From positions 77,092-141,091 of the forward strand of contig JAJPJJ010000082.1 in NCBI GenBank assembly GCA_021324295.1: a DNA stretch of 64,000 bases, given 5' to 3'. The stretch is from Bacillota bacterium (GTDB taxonomy: Bacteria; Sysuimicrobiota; Sysuimicrobiia; Sysuimicrobiales; Segetimicrobiaceae). The notes under the pieces were generated by a model. The model was not told where the DNA came from. It made no database searches and was given only the letters and a program-made list of their open reading frames with translations. Position numbers and translations under genes: made by a program. Each line of letters begins with the position of its first letter. Position 1 is the first letter of the stretch. Positions 9,076-18,196 of the stretch are shown piece by piece.

Positions 9076-9371
9076 CGGCCCCGCACCTCCACTTCGTTGC
9101 GGCGGTCCCGACGACCGAGGATGGCCCGACGGATCGCTGCTAATCGCTTCACGCCCGCGACCCGCGATCTCCTGCCGGTGTCCGCGGCCCTCCGCGCCGG
9201 TTCCGGCGATCGGGAGGCGATCCGAGACGGCAGGCGACCGACCGGGCGCGGCAGCGCGCGAGGCAGGGGGGCGGGGCGCGGACCGTGAATGCCCATCTAT
9301 CGGCGTTCCGGACGGGCGGCCGCGCAGGCCCCGTGGGCGCGGCGGCGCGCACAGGGACGCCCTAGGGAGTG

Positions 9372-10013
9372 ATGTCATCGATGCCCCACGACACCGGGAC
9401 GGCGGGCGGCGTACGGGCTCGGCCGGCACCGAAGGCACAGGCCGCGCGGCGGCCGGCGCCCGGCCGCCGGGCGGGCACGCGGGGCCGTGCCCGCCGGCCG
9501 CTCGCGTGGTGGGCTGCGGCGGCCGCGGTCGCGGTCGCCGCCGGCGGTGCGATCTGGTGGGTCGCGGCTCGTCCGCAGGCGCCGGCGGCGCCTCTCCTCG
9601 GCGAGCGCGTCCCCGACGAGGGGTACGAGCACGTCCCGGTCGGCACCCAGATCCAGTACCGGGCCCATCCTCCGGCGTCGGGCCCGCACTATCCGTCGCC
9701 CGCGCCGACCGGGGTCTATCCGGGGCTCGCTCCCGGCTTCTGGGTCCACAGCTTGGAGCACGGCTACATCGTGCTCGTGTACAGGCCGCCGGTCTCGCCG
9801 TCTGTGTCCGCGCAGTTCCACGAGATGGTCCGGGACTTCCCGAAGAGCAAGTTCGGTAACGTGAAGTTCGTCGTCGCTCCCTACGACCAGATGGTGCACC
9901 CGTTCGCGGTGCTCGCCTGGGACTGGCGGATGTGGATGGACACGTTCGACCGCGGCAAGGTGCTGGAGTTCTACAGGCAGCATGTCGATCACGGGCGGGA
10001 GGACATCCCGTAG
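9372..10013 (+). CDS. DUF3105 domain protein, membrane-anchored
   Basis: About 213 residues. The N-terminus is Arg/Ala/Pro-rich (~1-43), followed by one membrane helix (WWAAAAAVAVAAGGAIWWV, ~45-64). The extracytoplasmic DUF3105 domain carries the signatures ASGPHYPSPAPTGVY, FWVHSLEHGYIVLVY and FVVAPYD. The His and Glu of SLEHGY are conserved in the family, whose function is unknown. The start is uncertain: ATG 9372 and ATG 9381 both follow TAGGGAG. The Arg-rich head puts the N-terminus inside by the positive-inside rule. The aldehyde dehydrogenase gene begins 38 bases later. Confidence 0.8.
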   Translation: MSSMPHDTGTAGGVRARPAPKAQAARRPAPGRRAGTRGRARRPLAWWAAAAAVAVAAGGAIWWVAARPQAPAAPLLGERVPDEGYEHVPVGTQIQYRAHPPASGPHYPSPAPTGVYPGLAPGFWVHSLEHGYIVLVYRPPVSPSVSAQFHEMVRDFPKSKFGNVKFVVAPYDQMVHPFAVLAWDWRMWMDTFDRGKVLEFYRQHVDHGREDIP

Positions 10014-10051
10014 GGCCATCCGCCCGCGACTCCCGCAGAGAGGAGACGGCC

Positions 10052-11467
10052 ATGAAGATGTTCGTCGGCGGTGAGTGGGTCGAGAAGCGCGAGACGATTC
10101 CGGTGATCAACCCCTACGACGGCTCGGTCGTCGATACGATCCCCCGCGCGGACCACGACGACGTGGAGCGCGCGCTCGCCACCGCCGTCCGCGGCGCCCA
10201 GACGATGCGGCGGCTCAGCGGGTACCAGCGCGCGCAGATCCTGCGCCGGGCGGCCGATCTGCTGGCGCAGCGGACGGAGGAGTTCGCGCGGACGATCACC
10301 CTCGAGGAGGGCAAGGTCCTCCCGGAGGCCCGCTTCGAGGTGTCGCGCGCCGCGGAGATCCTCCACCTCTCAGCAGACGAAGCCAAGCGCCTCGGCGGCG
10401 AGGTCGTGCCGCTCGACGGAGCGCCCGGCGTCGGCAAGCAGTTCGGCTTTACCATCCGCGTGCCCTGCGGGATCGTCGTGGGCATCAGCCCGTTCAACTT
10501 CCCGCTGCACCTCGTCGCCCACAAGGTCGGCCCGGCGCTCGCCGCGGGGAACAGCGTGATCCTGAAGCCGGCGACGGATACGCCCCTCTCCGCGCTGAAG
10601 CTCGTCGCGGTGCTGCTGGAGGCCGGCGTCCCGGCGGACGGGATCCAGTGCGTCACCGGCAGCGGCGGGGAGGTCGGCGAGTGGCTTTGCGCGGACCCGC
10701 GCGTGCGGAAGATCACGTTCACGGGTAGCCGCGATGTGGGCGAGCGGATCTGCAAGATCGCCGGCCTGAAGAAGGTCACGATGGAGCTCGGCAGCAACTC
10801 GCCCGTCATCATCATGCCGGACGCGGACCTGGACAAGGTGGCGAGCGCGGTGGCCGCCACCGGGTACAGCAACGCGGGGCAGGTCTGCATCAGCGCGCAG
10901 CGCGTCATCCCCCTGGCCCCGATCTACAGCGACTTCCTGGAGGCGCTCCGGCCGAAGGTGGCGGCGATCACGACGGGCAACCCGCTCGAGGAAGGGACCA
11001 AGATGGGGCCGATGGTGCGCGAGTCCGACGCGAAGCGGGTCGAGGCGTGGGTCAGGGAGGCGATCGAGGGCGGCGCCCGGCTGGTCGTGGGCGGAGAGCG
11101 CCAGGGGGCGATCTTTGCACCGACGGTACTGGCCGACGTCAAGCCCGAGATGCGGGTGTCCCGCAGCGAGCTGTTTGGCCCCGCGGTCGCGGTCACGCCC
11201 GCGCCGACGATCGACGACGCCATCGCGATGGCCAACGACACCAACTACGGCCTCTCGGCGGGCGTGTTCACGCAGAACCTCGACTGGGCGATGCGGTTTG
11301 CCCGCGAGGTGGAATCGGGCAACATCCACATCAACTGGGGACCCCAGTGGCGGGTGGACCTGATGCCGTACGGCGGCCTCAAGGAGAGCGGGTTCGGGAA
11401 GGAGGGGCCGAAGTACGCGGTGGAGGAGATGACCGAGCTCAAGATGGTAGTGATGCACCTCCAGTAA
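10052..11467 (+). CDS. NAD(P)-dependent aldehyde dehydrogenase
   Basis: 471 residues, standard ALDH length. It has the NAD-binding element ISPFNFPLHLVAHKVGPALA with the oxyanion-hole Asn, FTGSRDVGERI, the general-base Glu in MELGSNSPVII and the catalytic nucleophile Cys279 in NAGQVCISAQR. The C-terminal part has FGPAVAV and GLKESGFGKEGPKYAVEEMT. The pattern is closest to the lactaldehyde / succinate-semialdehyde / sulfolactaldehyde group, but the substrate cannot be fixed. The start at ATG 10052 follows AGAGGAGA. The next two genes follow with a gap of only three bases and then a 4-base overlap, forming a three-gene operon. Confidence 0.88.
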   Translation: MKMFVGGEWVEKRETIPVINPYDGSVVDTIPRADHDDVERALATAVRGAQTMRRLSGYQRAQILRRAADLLAQRTEEFARTITLEEGKVLPEARFEVSRAAEILHLSADEAKRLGGEVVPLDGAPGVGKQFGFTIRVPCGIVVGISPFNFPLHLVAHKVGPALAAGNSVILKPATDTPLSALKLVAVLLEAGVPADGIQCVTGSGGEVGEWLCADPRVRKITFTGSRDVGERICKIAGLKKVTMELGSNSPVIIMPDADLDKVASAVAATGYSNAGQVCISAQRVIPLAPIYSDFLEALRPKVAAITTGNPLEEGTKMGPMVRESDAKRVEAWVREAIEGGARLVVGGERQGAIFAPTVLADVKPEMRVSRSELFGPAVAVTPAPTIDDAIAMANDTNYGLSAGVFTQNLDWAMRFAREVESGNIHINWGPQWRVDLMPYGGLKESGFGKEGPKYAVEEMTELKMVVMHLQ

Positions 11468-11470
11468 CCG

Positions 11471-11920
11471 GTGCACAGGTACATCGTCCCTCCCCGGGCG
11501 GTGCCGCGGAGCGACCGGCGATACTTCGAGCTGCTGACGCAGGCGGTGTTCCAGGCCGGGTTTAGCTGGCAGGTCGTGCGCGCGAAGTGGCCGTCCATCC
11601 GGCGGGCCTTCCGCGGCTTCGATATCGACGCGGTCGCGCGCTTCACGGTCCGCGACACCGCCCGCATCCTGAGCGACCCCGGGATCGTGCGGAACCGGCA
11701 CAAAGTCGCCGCCACGGTCGAGAACGCCCGGATCCTGCGCGCGCTGGCCCGCCGGCACGGATCGGTCCGGGCGTACGTCGCCTCCCTCAGATCGCTCTCG
11801 TACGGGGAGAAGGTGGGGATACTCTCCCGTACGTTTCGCTTCCTCGGTCCCACGGGGGTGTACGTCTTCCTGTGGTGCGCCGGCGAGGACGTCCCGAGAT
11901 GGGAGGAGCGCGTGCCATGA
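11471..11920 (+). CDS. Divergent DNA-3-methyladenine glycosylase I (Tag)-like protein, probably not catalytically standard
   Basis: 149 residues against ~190 for typical Tag. The helix-hairpin-helix core is recognisable: [53 protein letters not shown] and [12 protein letters not shown]. However the N-terminal Cys/His zinc ligands are absent, and the Glu that precedes the QQAGLSW motif in E. coli Tag is replaced here (LTQAVFQAG). The C-terminal zinc-binding His/Cys are also missing. It may bind DNA bases differently, or act in another pathway altogether. It starts at GTG 11471, three bases after the aldehyde dehydrogenase, and overlaps the next gene by ATGA. Confidence 0.65.
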   Translation: MHRYIVPPRAVPRSDRRYFELLTQAVFQAGFSWQVVRAKWPSIRRAFRGFDIDAVARFTVRDTARILSDPGIVRNRHKVAATVENARILRALARRHGSVRAYVASLRSLSYGEKVGILSRTFRFLGPTGVYVFLWCAGEDVPRWEERVP

Positions 11921-12888
11921 ACGCCATCCGCGTGCACCAGCCCGGCGGCCCTGAGGCCCTCCGCTACGAGGAGATCCCGACGCCCGCGCCGGGCCCGGCC
12001 GAGGCGCTCGTGCGCCTGGAGGCGATCGGCGTGAACTTCGTGGACATCTACCAGCGCTCCGGGCTCTACAAGATGGCGCTGCCGTTCACCGTGGGGTCGG
12101 AGGCGGCCGGCGTCGTGGAGGCCGTCGGCGGGCAGGTCACCGCGGTCCGGCCCGGCGACCGGGTCGCGTACACCGGGGTGCTCGGTGCCTACGCGACGCA
12201 CGCGACTGTCCCGGCCGATCGCCTGGTCCCGGTTCCCGACGGCGTAGCGACCCGCACCGCGGCAGCCGTGATGCTGCAGGGCATCACGGCGCACTACCTC
12301 TCGCACTCGACCTATCCGCTCACGGCCGGCGACACGGCACTCGTCCACGCGGCCGCCGGGGGCGTCGGGCTGCTTCTCGTGCAGATGGCCAAGATGCGCG
12401 GCGCCCGCGTGATCGGGACCACCTCCACCGCGGCCAAGGCGGCGCTCGCGCGAGAGGCGGGCGCGGACGAGGTGATCCTGTACACGCAGCAGGACTTCGA
12501 GGCGGAGGTGAAGCGCCTCACCAGCGGCCGGGGCGTCCAGGTCGTCTACGATAGCGTGGGGAAGACGACCTTCGATCAGAGCCTGAACTGCCTCGCCCCG
12601 CGCGGGTACCTCGTGCTGTTTGGCCAGTCGAGCGGGCCGGTGCCGCCCGTCGACCCGCAGGTCCTGAATACCAAAGGCTCGCTGTTCCTCACGCGGCCGA
12701 CGATGGCCCACTACATCCGGACCCGCGAGGAGCTGCTGGCGCGGGCCGGCGACGTGCTGGGGTGGGTCAAGTCCGGACGCCTCCGCGTGCGCATCGACCG
12801 GACGTTTCCGCTCGCGGACGCAGCGGAGGCGCACCGGTATCTGGCCTCGCGGCAGAGCGCCGGGAAGATCCTGCTGATTCCATCGTAG
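11917..12888 (+). CDS. Zinc-independent quinone oxidoreductase (MDR superfamily, QorA-like)
   Basis: 323 residues. It begins [19 protein letters not shown] and has the QOR-type substrate domain [12 protein letters not shown], then [12 protein letters not shown]. The nucleotide-binding motif is [24 protein letters not shown], preceded by [10 protein letters not shown]. Catalytic-zinc Cys residues of alcohol dehydrogenases are absent, matching NADPH:quinone reductases that make one- or two-electron reductions of quinones or enones. GGGAGGAG at 11901-11908 is the ribosome site; ATG 11917 overlaps the previous stop. A GC-rich palindrome at the stop codon may end the transcript. Confidence 0.88.
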   Translation: MNAIRVHQPGGPEALRYEEIPTPAPGPAEALVRLEAIGVNFVDIYQRSGLYKMALPFTVGSEAAGVVEAVGGQVTAVRPGDRVAYTGVLGAYATHATVPADRLVPVPDGVATRTAAAVMLQGITAHYLSHSTYPLTAGDTALVHAAAGGVGLLLVQMAKMRGARVIGTTSTAAKAALAREAGADEVILYTQQDFEAEVKRLTSGRGVQVVYDSVGKTTFDQSLNCLAPRGYLVLFGQSSGPVPPVDPQVLNTKGSLFLTRPTMAHYIRTREELLARAGDVLGWVKSGRLRVRIDRTFPLADAAEAHRYLASRQSAGKILLIPS

Positions 12889-12900
12889 GCGGGGCCCGCC
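12888..12900 (+). terminator. GC-rich palindrome at the end of the aldehyde dehydrogenase operon
   Basis: GGCGGGGCCCGCC begins on the last base of the qor stop codon and can fold as a short 5 bp hairpin. No T-run follows. It is the only hairpin I see before the next gene and is offered as a weak terminator candidate. Confidence 0.3.
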
Positions 12901-13097
12901 CCGTTGGGTGGCACACCGATCCGCTACGGCGATGCGAACGCGTGGAGCCGGCTCTCCGGCGCGATGTCCCGGGCGGGCCCGTCGTGGGCCGGTAGGGAAA
13001 CCCCTCTCGGATGCCGAACGCGACTGTCCACCGGGCGACCGGGGCCCGGACAAGCCGGCGGGCGCAGCGCTGGCTGCGGCGCTGGGAGGGGGAGGCG

Positions 13098-14798
13098 ATG
13101 AGACGACGAGGGGTTCCCGCGATAGGCTGGTTGGTCGTCGCCATCCTGATCGGCCTGCTGACACTGCCGGCGGCCTCGCAGCAGCCGCCGCGGCGCGGGG
13201 GCACCGTCACGATGGCGCTCTACCAGGAGCCCGAGCTTCTCAACCCCTACATGGCCACGCAGACGGCCTCGTTCGAGGTCATCACGATGGTCGTCGAGGG
13301 GCTCCTCGCGAACGACGAGAAGGGCGGGTACGTCCCCCAGCTCGCCACCGAAGTGCCGAGCCGCGCGAACGGCGGCGTGTCCCAGGACGGCAAGACGATC
13401 ACCTACCACCTGCGCTCCGGCCTGCGGTGGTCGGACGGCCGTCCGCTCACCTGCGATGATGTGAAATTCACCTGGCAGGCGATCGTCACCCCGAAGAGCG
13501 GCGCGATCAGCACCACGGGGTACGATCAGATCCAGGCCGTGGACTGCCCGACCCCGCAGACCGTCGTCGTGCGGTACAAGACGTTCTACGCGCCGTTCCT
13601 CAGCCGGTTCCGCTGGATCCTCCCGCGCCATGCGACCGGCGACCCCGCGAACATGACGAGGTGGGACTACAACCGTCGGCCGCTCGGGAGCGGCCCGTTC
13701 CGGCTCACCGAGTGGGCCTCGGGCGACCACATCACGCTCGTGCGCAACGACAACTATCGGATCAAAGGACAGCCCTACCTCGACCGTGTGATTATCCGGA
13801 TCGTCCCCAGCCGCGAGGTCGGCAAGCAGCTCATCAAGACCGGCGACGTCGATATCGTCTGGGATCTGATCGAGTCCGACGTGCCGGAGCTCCGCGGCGT
13901 GCCCGGGATCAAGATCAGCGCGCCGCCGGGCCCGGGCGCCGAGCGGCTCGTCCTCAACCTCGCGGACCCCTCCCTCGATGGCCCGTCTCCTGAGATGGTG
14001 AAGCAGCATCCCCATCCGATCCTCGGCGACCCTCGCGTCCGGGAGGCGATCGAGCTCGGGATCAACAAGCGTGAGATCACGAGCAAGCTGCTCTTCGGCC
14101 TGGCGACGGTCGGCACGAACGAGCTGCACATCGGCTGGGCACGGTGCGTGACGCCGCCGAGCTCGTACAACCCGCCCAAAGCCCGGCGCCTCCTCGAGGA
14201 GGCCGGCTGGGTGCCCGGGCCGGACGGCATCCGGGTCGCGAAGGGCGCCCGGTACGCGAAGGACGGCACGCGGCTCCGCCTGAAGCTCCAGACCACGACC
14301 GGGAACAAGCTGCGGGAGCAGGCCGAGCAGCTCATCATCGAGTACATGCGGGCGATCGGGCTGGAGTTCTACATCGAGAACGTGCCGTCCGCGGTGCTCT
14401 TCGGCTCCTGGGCGAGCGGCGCGTTCCGCAAGCACGGGCACTTCGATGTCCTGATGTACACGACGAACCCCGACGCCGATCCCCACGCCCAGGTGGAGGG
14501 CTACTTCGCTTCCTGGAACATGCCGACGGCGGACAACGCGGGGCGCGGGTTCAACTACGCGCGGTACGCGAGCGACCGCGTGGACGCGGACATCAAGAAG
14601 GCCGGGAGCGTCCCCGACCTGGATCTGCGCCGGGCCGCGTACTGCGACGCGATGAAGCAGATCGTGAGCGATCGGCCGCACATCTACCTGTACGACCGGG
14701 CGACGATGAACGGCTACCGCGAGCGGCTGCAGGGGTGGGTCGCGAACGTCTGGGAGAACGTGGGGTGGAACGCCCAGAGCTGGTGGGTGTCCCGGTAG
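13098..14798 (+). CDS. ABC transporter substrate-binding protein, family 5 (peptide/nickel/oligosaccharide type)
   Basis: 566 residues. The signal peptide is visible (MRRRGVPAIGWLVVAILIGL then LTLPAASQQ). The mature domain begins RRGGTVTMALYQEPELLNPY, followed by ATEVPSRANGG and TITYHLRSGLRWSDGRPLTC, the SBP_bac_5 signature, and FRLTEWASGDHITLVRNDN. There is no lipobox Cys, so it is secreted or anchored by an uncleaved signal. The start is ATG 13098, behind GGGAGGGGGAGG. It feeds the two permeases that follow. No ATPase gene is nearby, so energising subunits must come from elsewhere. Confidence 0.9.
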   Translation: MRRRGVPAIGWLVVAILIGLLTLPAASQQPPRRGGTVTMALYQEPELLNPYMATQTASFEVITMVVEGLLANDEKGGYVPQLATEVPSRANGGVSQDGKTITYHLRSGLRWSDGRPLTCDDVKFTWQAIVTPKSGAISTTGYDQIQAVDCPTPQTVVVRYKTFYAPFLSRFRWILPRHATGDPANMTRWDYNRRPLGSGPFRLTEWASGDHITLVRNDNYRIKGQPYLDRVIIRIVPSREVGKQLIKTGDVDIVWDLIESDVPELRGVPGIKISAPPGPGAERLVLNLADPSLDGPSPEMVKQHPHPILGDPRVREAIELGINKREITSKLLFGLATVGTNELHIGWARCVTPPSSYNPPKARRLLEEAGWVPGPDGIRVAKGARYAKDGTRLRLKLQTTTGNKLREQAEQLIIEYMRAIGLEFYIENVPSAVLFGSWASGAFRKHGHFDVLMYTTNPDADPHAQVEGYFASWNMPTADNAGRGFNYARYASDRVDADIKKAGSVPDLDLRRAAYCDAMKQIVSDRPHIYLYDRATMNGYRERLQGWVANVWENVGWNAQSWWVSR

Positions 14799-14807
14799 GC
14801 TGAGTCG

Positions 14808-14824
14808 CCGGGGGGGACCCCCGG
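14808..14824 (+). terminator. Perfect 7 bp GC hairpin between binding-protein and permease genes
   Basis: CCGGGGG (14808-14814) pairs perfectly with CCCCCGG (14818-14824) around a GGA loop, ten bases after the stop of the binding protein and 53 bases before the first permease. There is no T-run. Such hairpins inside importer operons usually protect the 3' end of the binding-protein message or partly terminate transcription, so that binding protein exceeds permease; that role is inferred here. Confidence 0.5.
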
Positions 14825-14877
14825 ACAGCGCCCTGCCGGCGTGCGACCGGCCGGGCCGCCGCGCCGGGTGACGCCGG

Positions 14878-15852
14878 ATGACCCGATACCTCGCGCGCCG
14901 TCTGCTCGAGGCCGTGCCGCTGCTGATCCTCATCAGCGTCGCGGTCTTCTTCCTCATCAACATCATCCCGGGCGGCCCCACCGCCGCGTACGAGAACAAC
15001 CCCCACCTGACGCCCCAGGACCTCGCGCGCATCGAGCGCGAGCTGGGCCTCAACCAGCCGATCTACGTGCGCTACGTGCGCTGGCTGGGAGCGGTCGCGC
15101 ACGGGGACTGGGGCTACTCGCTGGCCTCGCGCCGCCCGGTGCTCGTGGAGATCGGCGAGCGGCTGCCGAACACGATCTACCTGCTCGGCGTGGCGTTCGC
15201 GGTCACGCTCGCGCTCGGGATCCCCATCGGGATGCTCTCGGCCCTCCGGCAGTACTCGCTGTTCGACCATACATCGACGACGCTGGCGTTCATGGGGCAG
15301 TCCGTGCCGATCTTCTGGTTTGGGCTGATCCTGATCATCGTGTTCCACGTCAGCCTTCGCAACCCGCTCACGGGGCTGCCGCTCCTGCCCGGGGGCGGGA
15401 TGTATACGCTGGGGGAGCCGTTCTCGGTGTGGGACCGGGTGTCTCACCTCATCCTGCCGGTCTCGATGCTCACGCTCGCGACCGCGGCGCAGTACGTGCG
15501 GTACATGCGAGCGAGCATGCTCGAGGTCGTGCACCAGGACTACATCCGCACGGCGCGCGCCAAAGGCGCCGGCGGCCGGCGCGTCGTCTGGCGGCACGCG
15601 TTCAAGAACGCCGCGCTCCCGCTCGTGACGGTGATCGCGCTCGACCTCCCGACGCTGTTCAGCGGCGCGCTGTTCACCGAAACGATCTTCAGCTGGCCCG
15701 GGATGGGGCGGCTGTTCTACGATTCGGCGCTGCGGTTCGACTACGCGCTGCTGATGGGCATCATCATGGTCAACGCGGCGCTGATCATCCTCTCGAACCT
15801 CGCCGCCGACGTGGTCTACGGGTGCCTCGACCCCCGGATCCGGTATGTCTAG
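14878..15852 (+). CDS. ABC transporter permease, DppB/OppB type
   Basis: 324 residues with six predicted membrane segments. It begins MTRYLARRLLEAVPLLILIS with INIIPGGPTAAYENNP, the usual N-terminal domain of the DppB group. The cytoplasmic coupling (EAA) loop is VVHQDYIRTARAKGAGGRRVV, followed by ALFTETIFSWPGMG. It forms the membrane channel with the next gene, whose start lies eight bases inside this gene's 3' end. Confidence 0.9.
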   Translation: MTRYLARRLLEAVPLLILISVAVFFLINIIPGGPTAAYENNPHLTPQDLARIERELGLNQPIYVRYVRWLGAVAHGDWGYSLASRRPVLVEIGERLPNTIYLLGVAFAVTLALGIPIGMLSALRQYSLFDHTSTTLAFMGQSVPIFWFGLILIIVFHVSLRNPLTGLPLLPGGGMYTLGEPFSVWDRVSHLILPVSMLTLATAAQYVRYMRASMLEVVHQDYIRTARAKGAGGRRVVWRHAFKNAALPLVTVIALDLPTLFSGALFTETIFSWPGMGRLFYDSALRFDYALLMGIIMVNAALIILSNLAADVVYGCLDPRIRYV

Positions 15853-16837
15853 GGACCTCCGCCACCTCTCCCCCGGCGTCCCGGCCGATCCCGCCCTGGT
15901 CCCGTCCCGCGCCGGCGCGGGCGAGGTCGTGCTCGCGGGCGCCCCGCCGCGCGTGCCCCGGCGAGGCCGTCACCGCACGATGGCGCAGCTGGCCTGGGCG
16001 CGGTTTCGCCGGCACCGGATGGCGCTCGCGGGCCTGTGCCTCGTCGCGGCGTTCGCCCTCGGCGCGGCCGGCGCGCGCGTGATCTCGCCGTACGATCCCG
16101 AGAGGTCGGATCTCGACCACCGGCTGGCCGCGCCGAGCTGGCGGCACCCGATGGGGACGGACGACCTGGGGCGCGACCTCGCGACGCGGGTCCTCTACGG
16201 CGGGCGGGTGTCGCTGACGATCGGGGTGATGGCGATGGCGCTCGCGGTCACGATCGGCACGGCCGTCGGCGCCCTGGCCGGGTACTACGGGAGGTGGGTC
16301 GATGGCGTCCTGATGCGGCTGACCGACATGGTCCTCTCGTTCCCGTCGCTCTTTGTCCTCATCCTCTTGACCCTCGTGCTCCGTACCACCCCCGTGCCGT
16401 TCCTCCGCGGCGGGGTGCTCGCGATCGTCCTCGTCATCGCCCTGCTCTCCTGGATGACCGTCGCGCGCCTCGTGCGCGCCTCGTTCCTCTCGTTGCGGGA
16501 GACGACGTTCGTGGAGGCAGCCCGCGGCCTCGGCGCGGGCAACGCCCGCATCATCGTGCGGCACATCCTGCCCAACAGCCTGAGCCCGATCATCGTCGCC
16601 GCGACGCTGCGGGTCGCGAGCTCGATCGTGACCGAGTCCGGCCTGAGCTTCCTCGGGTTCGGCGTCCAGCCGCCCGTGCCGACGTGGGGCAACATGCTGC
16701 AGGCGGCCCAGGACCAGATGACGACCGCCCCGTGGACCGCGGTCTATCCGGGCCTGATGATCTTCCTCACCGTGATCGCGATCAACTACATCGGCGACGG
16801 CCTGCGGGACGCGCTCGACCCTCATCATCTCCGGTAG
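15845..16837 (+). CDS. ABC transporter permease, DppC/OppC type
   Basis: 330 residues. The N-terminal ~45 residues are polar, then FRRHRMALAGLCLVAAFALG starts the OppC-type N-terminal membrane segment. It is followed by HPMGTDDLGRDLATRVLYGGRVSLTIG (quoted in part: GTDDLGRD is the hallmark). The coupling loop reads TTFVEAARGLGAGNARIIVR. ATG 15845 overlaps the DppB-type gene, so the two subunits are translationally coupled. No DppD/DppF ATPase follows; the operon ends here and converges on an aminotransferase gene. Confidence 0.9.
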   Translation: MSRDLRHLSPGVPADPALVPSRAGAGEVVLAGAPPRVPRRGRHRTMAQLAWARFRRHRMALAGLCLVAAFALGAAGARVISPYDPERSDLDHRLAAPSWRHPMGTDDLGRDLATRVLYGGRVSLTIGVMAMALAVTIGTAVGALAGYYGRWVDGVLMRLTDMVLSFPSLFVLILLTLVLRTTPVPFLRGGVLAIVLVIALLSWMTVARLVRASFLSLRETTFVEAARGLGAGNARIIVRHILPNSLSPIIVAATLRVASSIVTESGLSFLGFGVQPPVPTWGNMLQAAQDQMTTAPWTAVYPGLMIFLTVIAINYIGDGLRDALDPHHLR

Positions 16838-16954
16838 GCGCACCCGGGCGAGCGCCAGTCTGGCAACGGATTTGGTGGGGCCGCGGGGGGCCGGCCCGTC
16901 GCTTCCTGTCGGGTCACGGATTCGGAAGTGCGCTCAGGGCCGACCCTGTCTCCG

Positions 16955-18073
16955 TCAGCGTGTCGTCGGGACGCCCTCCCGGAGGCAGGCCTCCAGCGCG
17001 CCCACCACACGCTGCATCCGCTCCAGCTGCGCCTGCGAGCCGAGGTGGCCGATGCGGATGACCTGCCCGGCGAGGTGCATGAGGCCGCCGGAGATCGCGA
17101 TCCGGTGCCGCGCCCGCAGCGTCCGGATCAGCGCGGTCGCGTCCACCCCCGCGGGGGGGTACGCGACGGTGACGGTCGGCGACGCCCACCGACGGTCGGC
17201 CAGCACCCGGAACCCCAGCCGTTCGAGGCCGTCGCGCAGGGCGGCCGCCGCGCGGCGGTGGCGTTCGAAGCGGGCCGTGAGGCCCTCGTCGAGGATGCGC
17301 CGCAGCGCGCGGTCGAGCGCGACGACGATGCTGCTCGGGATCGTCACCGGATACGGGTGGTGCGGCCACTCGCGCTCGTACTGCCGCCATCTCCGCAGGT
17401 TCAGGTACCAGCCGCACCCCGGCGACGTCTGGCGGTCGATGATGTCCCACCCCTCCTGCGCGACCGCCACGGGCGCGAGCCCGGCCGGAGTCTCCAGGCA
17501 CTTCTGCGAGGCGGAGGCGACGGCCGCGAGCCCCCACGCGTCGGTCTCCACCGGCGTCCCGGCGAGGGACGACACGGCGTCCACCACGGTCGCCGCGCCC
17601 GCCTCGCGCGCGGCCGATGCGAGCTCCGCGACGGGGTTGAGGACGCCGGTGGACGTATCGCTGTGCACCACCGCGAGCAGGTGGAGGTCCCGCGCGCGCA
17701 GCCACCGTCTCGTCTCCTCCGGATCGGCGGGCCGCTCCCACGGGACCTCCAGGGCCTCGACGTGGCGGGAGTACGAGCGGGCGATGTCGAGCAACCGGTG
17801 GCCGAAGAACCCGTTCACGACGACCCCGACGTGGCCGTCCGCGCCGGCCAGGCTGCCCAGCACCGCCTCGATCCCGCCGCTGCCCGAGGCCGGGATGGGA
17901 TACACCGACGCGGTGGTGGCGAAGACCCGGCGCAGACGGGCCGTGAACTCCCCATAGAAGGGAAGCCAGTCCGGGCCGTAGTGCTGCCGCACGGGCTCGG
18001 CCATCGCGGCGAGCACCTCGGCGCTGACGGGAACGGGGCCGGGAATGAGCAGCTCGATATCGTCGTGGGACAT
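16955..18073 (-). CDS. Class V PLP-dependent aminotransferase (alanine/serine-glyoxylate aminotransferase-like)
   Basis: 372 residues. It opens DIELLIPGPVPVSAEVLAAM, typical of the AGXT/SGA branch. PASGSGGIEAVLGSL binds the cofactor phosphate, DAVSSLAGTPVE carries the Asp that contacts the pyridine N, and ASASQKCLETPAGLA places the Schiff-base lysine at residue 191. ATG 18073 follows GGAGGGTATCG. It is 123 bases downstream of egtD on the same strand. Classical ergothioneine clusters include a PLP-dependent C-S lyase (EgtE) of this fold, so a lyase role is conceivable, but the sequence looks more like a glyoxylate transaminase. Confidence 0.82.
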   Translation of the reverse strand: MSHDDIELLIPGPVPVSAEVLAAMAEPVRQHYGPDWLPFYGEFTARLRRVFATTASVYPIPASGSGGIEAVLGSLAGADGHVGVVVNGFFGHRLLDIARSYSRHVEALEVPWERPADPEETRRWLRARDLHLLAVVHSDTSTGVLNPVAELASAAREAGAATVVDAVSSLAGTPVETDAWGLAAVASASQKCLETPAGLAPVAVAQEGWDIIDRQTSPGCGWYLNLRRWRQYEREWPHHPYPVTIPSSIVVALDRALRRILDEGLTARFERHRRAAAALRDGLERLGFRVLADRRWASPTVTVAYPPAGVDATALIRTLRARHRIAISGGLMHLAGQVIRIGHLGSQAQLERMQRVVGALEACLREGVPTTR

Positions 18074-18196
18074 CGATACCCTCCTTGTACCCCGCTTGCG
18101 GTTCGGTGGAGACGCAGCCCGCTCCTCCGCAGTGCCTCGCGGCGCACCGGGCGGGGAGCGCCGATTCCCCGCGCCGGCCTGTCTGCGCCGCCGCGG

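Noticed and set aside
16838-16954. GC palindrome (GGGCCGGCCC) as a bidirectional terminator between converging genes
   Set aside because: It has no room for a loop and no T-runs on either side; palindromes this short are common in this DNA.
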